Assembly (NCBI GenBank): GCA_037445225.1
Contig: JBBIKW010000002.1
Span: 248,001-312,000, forward strand
Reading direction: 5' to 3'
DNA length: 64,000 nucleotides
Origin: M3007 sp037445225
GTDB taxonomy: Bacteria; Bacteroidota; Bacteroidia; Chitinophagales; Saprospiraceae
Shown here: positions 1 through 9,200 of the stretch, in pieces
How positions within the stretch are numbered: the stretch's first letter is position 1
Layout of the letters: each line of letters begins with the position of its first letter
Translations under genes and position numbers: made by a program
The notes under the pieces: model-generated
Told to the model about the DNA's origin: nothing
The model's input: only the letters and a program-made list of their open reading frames with translations
The model's database searches: none

Positions 1-2
1 CC

Positions 3-1907
3 CTTAGGGTTGCCGCTCAAGTGAGTGAGGGCGGCGTTCCGCCGAGTTTTTTACCCGAAAACGCGCCTGCCTTTGAAGCAACCGGTCCTTTAGAGGTGCT
101 GTCCTGGTCGGGCTACGATATCAAGCAGCTGCTTTCCGATGATGCTAAGGGCTTCGACCAGAGTCGTTTTGCCGTTCCGGTGCCCGCCGCAGTAGACGTA
201 TCACCTGCTAAAGCGGGGCGCTGGGTGGTGTTGCCCAGCGGAGAGCGCGTGTGGCGTTGTGCTGTAGAGGTGCCCAACGCCTTGGGTCTATTGCTGCTTT
301 TCGATCGATTTGCCTTACCGCCGGGGTGCCGACTTTTTGCCTACAACTTAGAGAAATCTTATGTGATGGGTGCCTATACTGAGAAAAGCTGTTTGCCCAG
401 CGGTGAGTTTCTCATTGGCGTAGTACCTGGGCCTACAGCAATCTTGGAGCTGGCTGTTGCGCCGGGTAGTCGGGCCGAGGCCGATATTCATTTAAACCGC
501 ATCGATTACGTGTACGATCCGGCGGGACTTTGGCCGGAAGGGAAGCCGGAGGACTTTGGCAATGCCCTCCCGTGCCATATCAACGTCAACTGTCCATTAG
601 GGCAAAATTGGCAAGCAGAAAAGCGCGGAGTGGCGCGCGTCCTGATGATCTTTTCCAATGGGGCGGGTTGGTGCTCCGGGTCTTTGTTGGCCAATACCGC
701 TGGCACGGCGGAACCCTACTTTTTGACAGCACACCACTGCCAAATCATCGGTTCTTCCCCAAACTTCAACCTATGGCGTTTCGACTTTCACTATGAGGCC
801 ACGGGTTGCTCAAATCCCTCTACTGAGCCGCCTCGCAGTTCCGTGTTAGGGTGTCAGCGGATCGCTTATCGGGAAGAAACGGATTTTCTCCTTCTCAAGC
901 TCAACCCTATCCCCGCCGGTTACAACGTGTACTTCAACGGCTGGAACCGAACGCCGGCTACCAATAATACGGTACAAAACAGCACCTTTATCCATCACCC
1001 CAACGGCGACATCAAGAAGATTTCACGCGACAACGATCCAGCAACAGTCTTTCCGCAAGCCATTAACTGGGGCGGCGCTTTTGGCATTTCACCGCCAAAT
1101 ACGCATTGGATGGTAGTCCCCGATGAAGGTATCTACCAACCCGGCTCGTCGGGCTGTGTCTTGTTCGATCAGAACAAACGCGTGGTGGGGCAGTTGCACG
1201 GTGGGAATTTAGATCCCAATACCTGCACGGTCAGCGGATGCTGGTTTGGGCGTTTCGATCTCTCTTGGGATCAGGGCAGTACGCCCGCCACCCGCCTGCG
1301 CGATTGGTTGGACCCACTAGGTACCCAGCCGCTCGTTCAGAACGGTTATCCACAACCCGCTCCCTCATCGCTGAGCATCAGCGGCATGGTGCGCACCCAT
1401 TGGGGGGCTCCCATGCCCAATGTGGAGATACAGCTGAGTGGAGGCGCCAACGCCGTTGTGCGCACCAACGCCAACGGACAGTATCTGTTTGGCGGCTTGA
1501 ATGCCGGGCTCAACTACACCGTGCGGCCCGTTCGCGATACCAATCCCGTCAATGGCTTGACGACCTTCGACCTGTCTATTGTCAACAAACACATTCTCAA
1601 CATAGAGCCGATGGACTCGCCGTGGAAGATCATCGCGGCCGATGTCAACGGCAGCAATTCCGTCACTACCTTGGACTTGCTCGACGCCCGTAGGGTAATT
1701 CTTGCCCTGGTGGCGAATTTTCCCATCGTACCTTCGTGGCGCTTTTTTCCGGCAACGGCCACCTTTGCAGATCCTACTCGGCCCTTTGAAGGCGGCCTGC
1801 CGGCGGAGCAGCTGCAGTTTACCAACCTGCAGCAATCTGTTCAGGGCGCCGACTTCATCGGCGTCAAGGTAGGCGATGTGAATAACAATGCAAGTCCAGG
1901 CGGATAA
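3..1907 (+). CDS. Secreted trypsin-like serine endopeptidase with dockerin-like C-terminus (5' truncated)
   Basis: Lysyl-endopeptidase-like S1 protease. Counting from the GTG at 21, the triad is His239 in TAHHC, Asp288 in ETDFLLL and Ser377 in PGSSGC. A carboxypeptidase-regulatory-like beta-sandwich lies at about 450-510, and a dockerin-like module at about 515-628 (NGLTTFDL, ADVNGSNSVTTLD, GVKVGDVN). The frame stays open from the window edge through the GTG at 21. The codons before it read LRVAAQ, which looks like the end of a signal peptide, so the true start lies outside the window. Extracellular protein degradation is the likely role. The stop overlaps the next gene by 20 nt. The lysine preference of the family cannot be confirmed from sequence. 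Confidence 0.88.
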   Translation, partial: LRVAAQVSEGGVPPSFLPENAPAFEATGPLEVLSWSGYDIKQLLSDDAKGFDQSRFAVPVPAAVDVSPAKAGRWVVLPSGERVWRCAVEVPNALGLLLLFDRFALPPGCRLFAYNLEKSYVMGAYTEKSCLPSGEFLIGVVPGPTAILELAVAPGSRAEADIHLNRIDYVYDPAGLWPEGKPEDFGNALPCHINVNCPLGQNWQAEKRGVARVLMIFSNGAGWCSGSLLANTAGTAEPYFLTAHHCQIIGSSPNFNLWRFDFHYEATGCSNPSTEPPRSSVLGCQRIAYREETDFLLLKLNPIPAGYNVYFNGWNRTPATNNTVQNSTFIHHPNGDIKKISRDNDPATVFPQAINWGGAFGISPPNTHWMVVPDEGIYQPGSSGCVLFDQNKRVVGQLHGGNLDPNTCTVSGCWFGRFDLSWDQGSTPATRLRDWLDPLGTQPLVQNGYPQPAPSSLSISGMVRTHWGAPMPNVEIQLSGGANAVVRTNANGQYLFGGLNAGLNYTVRPVRDTNPVNGLTTFDLSIVNKHILNIEPMDSPWKIIAADVNGSNSVTTLDLLDARRVILALVANFPIVPSWRFFPATATFADPTRPFEGGLPAEQLQFTNLQQSVQGADFIGVKVGDVNNNASPGG

Positions 1908-2679
1908 CTTGAAATTAACCCTGCTGGGTACCGGCACCTCTCAAGGCATCCCGGTGATTGGATGCGATTGCCCTGTATGTTCCTCCGATGACCCTCGCGA
2001 TCACCGACTGCGCACCTCGGCCCTGCTCAGTTGGCAAAATATCAACATCCTAGTGGATGCAGGACCCGACCTGCGCCAACAGATGCTGCGGGCGCGGGTG
2101 CGCCATTTAGACGCTATCTTGCTGACCCACGAACACAACGACCACGTCATCGGCCTTGACGACGTACGCCCATTCAACTTTCGCTCCGGACGCCCCATAG
2201 CAGTCTATGCGCAGCCGCGCGTCGCAGAGGCCGTCCGCTCTCGATTCGCCTATGTGTTCGACTCGCCAGGGCCAGGTCTTCCGCGCATCGAGCTGAACAC
2301 CATCGAGGCCGACTCTTTGTTGGAATTGGGCAATTTGCACATCCAACCCGTCGGCATTTGGCACGGCCACTTGCCTATCTTGGGCTTTCGCTTTGGCCCA
2401 TTGACCTACCTGACCGATGTCAAGGCGATACCGCCCGATCAGCTGCAGAAGGTCAAGGGGACGCGCTACTTAGTCATCAGTGCTCTGCGCCGCAGGCCCC
2501 ATCCGACGCATCTGACATTAGAGGAGGCGCTCGCTCTTGTCCACAAGATCGCTCCCGAACACGCCTGGCTTACCCACATCAGCCACGAACTCGGTCTGGC
2601 CCGCGAGGTGAGCGCTGAGCTCCCTAACGGCGTCTCGCTCGGATACGATGGATTAGAAATTACTTGTCCATGCGCTTAG
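1888..2679 (+). CDS. MBL-fold metallo-hydrolase, PhnP-like
   Basis: Metallo-beta-lactamase-fold phosphodiesterase of the PhnP family, 263 aa. The N-terminus has LLGTGTSQGIP followed by a CDCPVC cluster (Cys26, 28, 31), which in PhnP holds a structural zinc. The catalytic metal motif is LTHEHNDH (His81, His83, Asp85, His86). PhnP of E. coli opens cyclic ribose phosphates in phosphonate use, but no phosphonate genes are nearby and Bacteroidota carry this family widely, so the substrate is unknown. The ATG at 1888 overlaps the protease gene; a TTG at 1909 is an alternative start. It overlaps the following gene by 10 nt, suggesting translational coupling. No signal peptide, so cytoplasmic. Confidence 0.85.
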   Translation: MQVQADNLKLTLLGTGTSQGIPVIGCDCPVCSSDDPRDHRLRTSALLSWQNINILVDAGPDLRQQMLRARVRHLDAILLTHEHNDHVIGLDDVRPFNFRSGRPIAVYAQPRVAEAVRSRFAYVFDSPGPGLPRIELNTIEADSLLELGNLHIQPVGIWHGHLPILGFRFGPLTYLTDVKAIPPDQLQKVKGTRYLVISALRRRPHPTHLTLEEALALVHKIAPEHAWLTHISHELGLAREVSAELPNGVSLGYDGLEITCPCA

Positions 2680-3653
2680 TCCGACGCTGGTTTGTGGTGT
2701 TTTCGGCCCTTGCCTATCTGCTCGGACATCAAGTTTACGCGGCCCTCTGGTTGCGTCTTCGCGGTTTGCCTTCGGAAGTGCGGCAGCTATCGCTCCAGCA
2801 GCAGCGCCGATGCCGACACTACTTTCGAGGAGCGCTTTTCTTGGGCGCTTTTTTTGCTGCCCAACGCGGCTTTCCCTTACACCGCAGCGAAATGGATCGA
2901 TTTGCCCATTTAGCTATCCTGTCGGCCTTGTTCGACGACAGTGCTGAGGCAGTCTCCCCTTATGCATTCTCTGCTGAGGCTGAACTAAGAGCAGGTGCTC
3001 TTGCGGCATCTCTCCGCGCTTTTGCTCAACAGGCGGATCCCTCTGGAGTGCTGTTTTTTTTCTGGAGCAAAATGCAAGAGCATTTGCCCAAAGCCGCCGT
3101 TGCTCTTTTTGAAGAGCACCTTTTCCAGCTGTTTCGAATGGAAACGAGTACTCGCCATTGGAGTGAACCCTTTGCTAAGCAGGCGCTTCAGAAGGGCGGA
3201 CACGCCGTGCTGCTCTTTCGCCTCTTGTTAGATCCTTTGCCTACCGCTGCAGAGCGCTGCGCGGCAATAGCCCTGGGCAATTTGGTACAGGCCAGCGACG
3301 ACATCTTTGACGTATGGCACGACGCCCAGCGAGGGCTGCGCACGCCGGCCCATGTCTGGCTACGCAATGGCCAATGGGAGCAACTCGCCGCCCACTTCGA
3401 AGAGTGTTGGGAGCGCTTGACAGCGGCGATGGCCGCCGTGGCTTCACCGCGCAAAGGTGCTGTCGCGCTCGCTGTCGCGGAGATGTTGGCGGTGTTGACG
3501 CGTTTTTGCCTCCAACACTATCGCCAGTTGGCCGAAAAGCGCGGAACTTTGCCCTGGAGCGAGCGGCAAGCCCTCGTGCTCGATATGGGGCGCTGGAGCG
3601 TTCGCTGGCGAGCCGTTGCCTTTGCCTTCCGAGATGGCTTCTTATCCCGATAA
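2670..3653 (+). CDS. Class 1 isoprenoid-enzyme-like protein
   Basis: All-helical 327-aa protein with two Asp-rich motifs as in trans-prenyltransferases and terpene synthases: LFDDSAE near residues 88-93 and QASDDIFDVWHD near 207-218. These would bind Mg2+ and a diphosphate substrate. A hydrophobic N-terminal stretch (about residues 8-25) may anchor it to the membrane. It resembles Bacteroidota proteins labelled class 1 isoprenoid biosynthesis enzyme; product and substrate are unknown. I chose ATG 2670 over the TTG at 2664 because it sits at the upstream stop. It lies between a PhnP-like hydrolase and gmhA on the same strand with tight spacing, so the three may be cotranscribed. Confidence 0.65.
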   Translation: MRLVRRWFVVFSALAYLLGHQVYAALWLRLRGLPSEVRQLSLQQQRRCRHYFRGALFLGAFFAAQRGFPLHRSEMDRFAHLAILSALFDDSAEAVSPYAFSAEAELRAGALAASLRAFAQQADPSGVLFFFWSKMQEHLPKAAVALFEEHLFQLFRMETSTRHWSEPFAKQALQKGGHAVLLFRLLLDPLPTAAERCAAIALGNLVQASDDIFDVWHDAQRGLRTPAHVWLRNGQWEQLAAHFEECWERLTAAMAAVASPRKGAVALAVAEMLAVLTRFCLQHYRQLAEKRGTLPWSERQALVLDMGRWSVRWRAVAFAFRDGFLSR

Positions 3654-3659
3654 TGCGTT

Positions 3660-4268
3660 ATGTCACAGCCCTTTGAGGTAGAAGCGGCACTTCGCCGCCT
3701 TGTCCAAGAGAGCATCGCCGTTAAGCAGGCTTTACTTCAAGACCCAACCCTATTGAATGCGATCGCGCAGAGCGCGCTTCTGCTGTATCAGACCTACCGA
3801 AACGGCGGAAAAGTGCTGCTGTGTGGGAATGGGGGCAGCGCCGCCGACGCGCAACATATTGCCGCCGAGCTGTCGGGACGCTTTTACATCGACCGCCCTC
3901 CCCTGTACGCCGAGGCGCTTCACGTAAATACCTCGTACCTGACTGCTGTGGCCAACGACTACAGTTACGAGGAAGTCTTTGCCCGTATGGTAACAGCCGC
4001 CGGGCGTCCGGGCGATGTGCTGGTAGCCATTAGCACCTCGGGGAATTCGCCCTCTGTATTGAAAGCAGCGCAAAGCGCCTCGAAGCAGGGCATGGCCGTA
4101 GTCGGTTTGACCGGCGCTACGGGTGGACAGCTAGCCGAACGGTGTACGCTTTGCCTCCGCGTGCCCAGTACGGATACGCCGCGCATCCAGGAGTGCCATA
4201 TCTTGATTGGGCATATCTGGTGCAACCTTTTGGAGAAATGGCTGTTCTCGGCCGACGCGGCGGAGTAG
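3660..4268 (+). CDS. gmhA: Phosphoheptose isomerase (SIS domain)
   Basis: Sedoheptulose-7-phosphate isomerase, the first step toward ADP-heptose for lipopolysaccharide core or surface glycans. The single SIS domain of 202 aa matches the family length. Diagnostic stretches are CGNGGSAADAQHIAAEL (about 55-71), STSGNSPSVLKA (about 125-136) and the C-terminal TPRIQECHILIGH, with a conserved Glu and His. Starts at ATG 3660, 6 nt after the preceding stop. No other heptose gene is in the window. Cytoplasmic. The stop is TAG, and what follows it in frame has no homology-like features, so TAG terminates here. Confidence 0.93.
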   Translation: MSQPFEVEAALRRLVQESIAVKQALLQDPTLLNAIAQSALLLYQTYRNGGKVLLCGNGGSAADAQHIAAELSGRFYIDRPPLYAEALHVNTSYLTAVANDYSYEEVFARMVTAAGRPGDVLVAISTSGNSPSVLKAAQSASKQGMAVVGLTGATGGQLAERCTLCLRVPSTDTPRIQECHILIGHIWCNLLEKWLFSADAAE

Positions 4269-4382
4269 AAAAATGGTGCCCCTAGCGCGCTCTGCTGCCA
4301 CAGCGACTCGTTGCTGTGGATGTTTGAGGCCACCCCTATCCTTCCTTGTAATTAGATTTGTGGGGTGCTCTTACACTTTCCT

Positions 4383-6146
4383 ATGTTTCGGTTCGGTTCA
4401 AAGGGGGCTTATTGGGCATGCCTTGCGCTGTTTTTTGTAGCTGCCGTGCTCTATTATCCGAAGTGGAAGCAGTCGCATTCGGAAGCGACCCTCAGCTGGG
4501 ATGTCTTTGGCTATTACGCCTACCTTCCCGCTTTCTTGATTTACAAAGACGCCAAGCAGCTGAGCTGGTGGCCAGAAATCGAACAAAAATATTGCCCCAC
4601 ACCGCCGGGATTTGCATATCAGCACTCCTCTGGCAATTGGGTGATGAAGTACTCGATGGGCCAAGCGCTTCAATTTTTGCCTTGGTTCTGGACGGCGCAT
4701 ATTTTGGCCAAGCCGCTCGGCTATGAAGCCGATGGATTTTCGCTGCCCTATCAGGCGGCGATTAGCTGGGGCAGCCTGTTGGTCGCTGCCTTAGGCTTAT
4801 GGTTCTTGCGCAAGTCGCTGCTGGTATTTTTCGCCGACAGGATAGTTGCCTTAGTGCTGTTGTGTTTAGTACTGGGCTCCAACTATTTAGAGTACGCGAG
4901 TATTACCGGAGCCATGACCCACAATTGGCTGTTTGCGCTGTGTGCCCTCCTGATTTACTGCACTATCCGGTTTTATGAGGTTCCACGTTATCCGCTAGCT
5001 GCCGTCATCGGTCTCTGTGTGGGCTGGGCTACGCTCACCCGCCCCACCGAGATCTTGATAGCGCTAATTCCCCTCTTGTGGGGCCTCTACTCGAAGGAAA
5101 GTTTTAGACAACGGCTCAAGCTCTGGAGGCAGCATTGGCCAAAAGCACTGCTGGCAGTGGGGATGGCTGTGAGCTTAATCTGTGTACAACTGGTTTATTG
5201 GAAATACGCTACCGGAGAATGGGTGGTGTACAGCTATCAAGATCAAGGCTTCACTTGGTTTCCACCACATATCGGAAACGTACTTTGGAGCGCACGCGCT
5301 GGCTGGCTCGTGTACTCACCTATGATGGCGTTTGCCGTCGCGGGGCTGTTCTTGTTGCGCCGGAGACTTCCGAAAATTTTTCCGACGATCTCGGTGGTTT
5401 GTTTGCTCATTCTCTATGTTACCTCCGCTTGGGACATCTGGTGGTACGGCGGAAGTCTCGGACAGCGCGCGCTGGTGCAGTCGTACCCCCTGTGGGCGTT
5501 TGGGATGGCAAGCTTCTGGGATTGGGCAGTGCGCCATCGAGGTAGGAGCTGGCTTTTCGGTGCCCTTGCCGCGGTCTTTTGCTACTTGAACCTCTGGTGG
5601 ACCCATCAGGCGCACCGAGGCGGTCTGTTTGTGCCTGAACAGATGACCCAAGCATATGTGTGCAGAATAATAGGTCGCTTCAAGAAAGACACCGACGACC
5701 TCAAACTGTTGGACACTCCGGAAGATTACCGCGGAAAAGCGCGGAGAAATCCGCAACTGCTATTTTCCGAAGACTTTGACGCCGACACCACGCGCGCCAC
5801 TACCGCAGACCATCCGATATTAGGGAATCGGTCTTTGGTGCTCGATACCATACGGCAATTTTCTCCAGAATTTCCCATCCCTCTCTACTACGGACAGCGC
5901 GGCTGGCTGCGCTGCTCTTGCCTTTTTCGGTGCGCTACGCGAGAAAACGAATGGTGGCGCATGACTCAATTCGTGATCCGCTTTAAGAGGGGCGACCAAA
6001 TCGTCAAAGAAAGAATGATCCGCCTGCAGCGCCACGTAGAGGGCGGCGAAACGCGATACGTGTGCTTCGATACCCAAATTCCCACGGAGCGCTTCGATAG
6101 CGCTACACTGTTGTTTTGGAATGCCGGCAGTGCTTATCCGGTGTAG
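4383..6146 (+). CDS. Polytopic membrane protein, glycosyltransferase-39-like; in-frame TAG near C-terminus
   Basis: Integral membrane protein of 587 aa with about nine to ten hydrophobic segments between residues 8 and 400, then a soluble C-terminal domain (about 440-587). The acidic SWDVFGYYAYLP near the N-terminus and the Arg-containing loop TLTRPTE are typical of Bacteroidota dolichyl-phosphate-mannose-transferase-like proteins. Transfer from a lipid-linked sugar is inferred only. ATG 4383 is preferred to the GTG at 4365. A TAGATTTG at 4353-4360 resembles the phylum's -7 box. The stop at 6144-6146 is TAG, and the frame continues for 11 sensible codons (IDAVKAELFEE) to another TAG at 6180. 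Relatives usually end with a similar IDD-type strand, so the final beta-strand may be cut off by a point mutation or error. Confidence 0.7.
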   Translation: MFRFGSKGAYWACLALFFVAAVLYYPKWKQSHSEATLSWDVFGYYAYLPAFLIYKDAKQLSWWPEIEQKYCPTPPGFAYQHSSGNWVMKYSMGQALQFLPWFWTAHILAKPLGYEADGFSLPYQAAISWGSLLVAALGLWFLRKSLLVFFADRIVALVLLCLVLGSNYLEYASITGAMTHNWLFALCALLIYCTIRFYEVPRYPLAAVIGLCVGWATLTRPTEILIALIPLLWGLYSKESFRQRLKLWRQHWPKALLAVGMAVSLICVQLVYWKYATGEWVVYSYQDQGFTWFPPHIGNVLWSARAGWLVYSPMMAFAVAGLFLLRRRLPKIFPTISVVCLLILYVTSAWDIWWYGGSLGQRALVQSYPLWAFGMASFWDWAVRHRGRSWLFGALAAVFCYLNLWWTHQAHRGGLFVPEQMTQAYVCRIIGRFKKDTDDLKLLDTPEDYRGKARRNPQLLFSEDFDADTTRATTADHPILGNRSLVLDTIRQFSPEFPIPLYYGQRGWLRCSCLFRCATRENEWWRMTQFVIRFKRGDQIVKERMIRLQRHVEGGETRYVCFDTQIPTERFDSATLLFWNAGSAYPV

Positions 6147-6268
6147 ATCGATGCGGTAAAGGCAGAGCTCTTCGAGGAGTAGGCGTCTAAAGTGAAGGCA
6201 TTGCGGCAAGATGGAAGCGCTGCTCCAAGAGCATATTGCCTTAGAGCAGCGCCAAAACTTCACAGCAT

Positions 6269-9200
6269 TTACTGCTTCACAAATCGCTCCACAGCTAGTA
6301 TGTGCCCATCTAACACCACTTGCAAAAAATAGAGGCTCCCGGGCAGTTCTGCGGCTTGTACTAGGTGGAATGCGTTGCCCGGCTCAGCGTTTTGGGTGAG
6401 CAGGATGCGCCCCATCGGATCAGTGACACGGATGCTCATGCTCTGAACGGCAGGGTTAGGCAGTTGGAGGGTGAAGTAGCCGGGATTAGGATTGGGATAC
6501 AAACGCACATCGTAACCTTTTTTTAGGACCTTAACCAACGTAAACAACTTTCCTTCAAAGCAGAAATAATCCACTTCCACCACCGATCGGGTATCCGCTC
6601 CGCCTTGCGCATCACCCAGGGCATTGGTCACATAGATTACGGGCTGCACTTCGACCCCCTGCATGGGATTGCCGCAGGAGTCCAGCGGTACGTAGTCGTT
6701 CAGGTCGAAAGGTATCTGAATATCCATCCAATCAGAGGAATCGAAGGTGGACAAGGGGATGGGCACAGAAACCCGGTTGTCAACGAGTACCCAATTCGGG
6801 CAAAAATCTACCACCATAATGTCGCAGGGCCGTGCCCGGGCTTCAGATTCGGCCCTTGCCCGGATGGTCATCATCCCTGTGTCCCTTTCCATGCAAATGG
6901 AATCTTTGGCCATGAGCGCATCCGTAGCCTCGTAGTTGCCGGACAGGGAAATCGTCCATGTGTCAAGGCTGCCCGCCGAACCTTCCACCACCCTGGGTTG
7001 CCCGGTAGCTACTGACCAGCCAGTGGAGGCGCCACTTACACCCAACACTCCGGAAACAGCGCCCTGACTGAAACCTGGATTTGCCAAAACGGGATTGGTG
7101 CAGAGAATGGGAATACACGCAATGTTGAAGGTCCTGGAAATCGAGTCGCTTGCACACACGGTGCCGTCTATGCGTTTTCTCATTGCTACCATGATAATGG
7201 TGAAGAATCCCGAACCATTGAATTGGTGGCAGAAGGGTTGGCTGCCGGTTGTCATAGCCAGGGGCGGGTTGTTCAGATTTCCAATGTACCAGGACACCAT
7301 GTCGCAGTCGTTCAGCGCCACCGGCACGAAACAAGCCTTGCAGTTCACCCCTGAACTGACGGAGGAAAAACCTTTTTTCACGGCATTGCTGAAGTTTGTC
7401 GGATCGCAGGGGCAAGGGTCGGGGCAGTCCACCGTGAATCGGACGATGCAGGTGCAAGTGTCTGAACCGCAGTAGGCGGTGAGCTGCAATTCATAATGGC
7501 CGGGCGTGCCATACCAGGCAGGCAGGATGTTAATGCCGAAATAGGGATTGGCCGGGGTGCTGCCGCTCATGACAGAAGTGCTGGGCAAGCGTATCAAATT
7601 CCAGAAAACCGTCGTCTTTGGCGGGCAGTTGGTGCCTGCACATTGAAACTTGCCGGTGAACTGGATGCTTTTGCCAGGCTTCGGACAGGGTATCAACACG
7701 GTGGTCGTGTCGCAAAAGACGGGTTTGCCTGGCAGGGTCTCGCCCGGGCGCATAAACATATGGCTGAAGTGGCCGCAGAAACAGGAATCACAATCCACTA
7801 CGATGGTGTCGCAAACCAATTTCTCAAAGCAAAACAACCCATTTGTATCCACTTCGATAGCAAGGTAGCATATACTGTAAGTACCACTGCCTGCGTAGGT
7901 ATGCATCACCATGCCGCCGCTGGGCGGGCCGGGGTCTTGATGCCCGTCGCCCCAATCCACCCATTGGATGAAATCGCAGGCGGGCAAGTTGCCCACGTTC
8001 AATGTTGCCTTGCAGGAGTCATTGTCCACCGTGAGGGTGACGTTGTTCTCCAGGCGCTCGCAGAAAGCATCGAGGGTGGTGCAGCAGGAGTCGGGGCATT
8101 CTTCCTGAATCCAGGTCACCTTGCAAACGCAGGTGTCCTGTTCCGGTGGACAAAAAGACTTTTTGCAAATCGTCGTCAAGGTCAGGCAATACGTACCTGG
8201 GGCATCCACCCAATCAGCCGGGAATAGGAATTGGGTGAAATTGGTGGTAGTACCGCCCCCCAAAACGGTATCTGGCCCTACCAACTCCCAGAGGACTTCC
8301 GTTTCATCGCACGGCTCGCCTGTTGTAACGTCCACACAGCCCATGAACCCACCGACGGACACATCCTTGGCCGGGCATGACAGCGATAGGATGGGGCCGA
8401 CATGGAGATGGCAGAAAACCGGGTAATCCTGCCCACCGAACGATAGCGTGAGGCTGGGCTGGCAGATGCAGGTGTCGCATTCTACTTTGACGACAAAATC
8501 ACAGAGGCAGGTATCCATTCCACAAATGGCTTTCAGCGTCAGTTGGTAGCAGCCCGACTCGTTGAAAGCAGAAGCCGGTATCGTAATGCCAAACCCCGGC
8601 GTGGCGATCATGGAACCGCTACTCATCGAACCGCTGGGTGAGGTTAGCATCCAGTACATTTGTGTGGTGTCGGGGCAAGTACCGGCACATTGGAAATCCC
8701 CCTTCAGTTCCCAGGGATTGAGTCCGTCGCACTTGGCAAACAGCGTATCACCACATGCGGCGGGAAGATTGGGAGTGCCTGGATCGGGACTAAAACTCAT
8801 GTTGGAATAAGTGCCGCATACGCAGGGTGGTATGGGAATGCATTCCTGGAAACTGATACAATCCAGGGCGAAGTCGTTGCCATAGACGTTTATGCTATTC
8901 AGGTCAAGTATCTCCAGCGTATAGGTATTGCTTGCTGCGTTAGGGGGAGCAGTCCAGTTCAGGCAAATAAATTCCCATTGATCCGGAACTTCCTTAAGAA
9001 CCATGTTCGCTGCTGCAACTATAGATGAATTATTTTCTACAATCTGGATTTGTATGTTGGGATCGTAGGTATTATTGGTTGGGAAAGCTAAATTATTTGC
9101 CCACACAGAGAAGGAATACTTACTGCCTGGTGTGATGGTTACCGGCTGACGCCATGCAATGAAATCCTGGGGAGGAGCATTAACGGAAACGTGACAACCA

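Noticed and set aside
4207..4440. 77-codon frame overlapping the end of gmhA and the start of the membrane protein
   Set aside because: Covers two real genes in another frame and shows no domain, signal or family likeness.
7496..8227. 243-codon frame opposite the giant surface gene
   Set aside because: Shadow of the minus-strand gene, whose domains and T9SS tail are clear.
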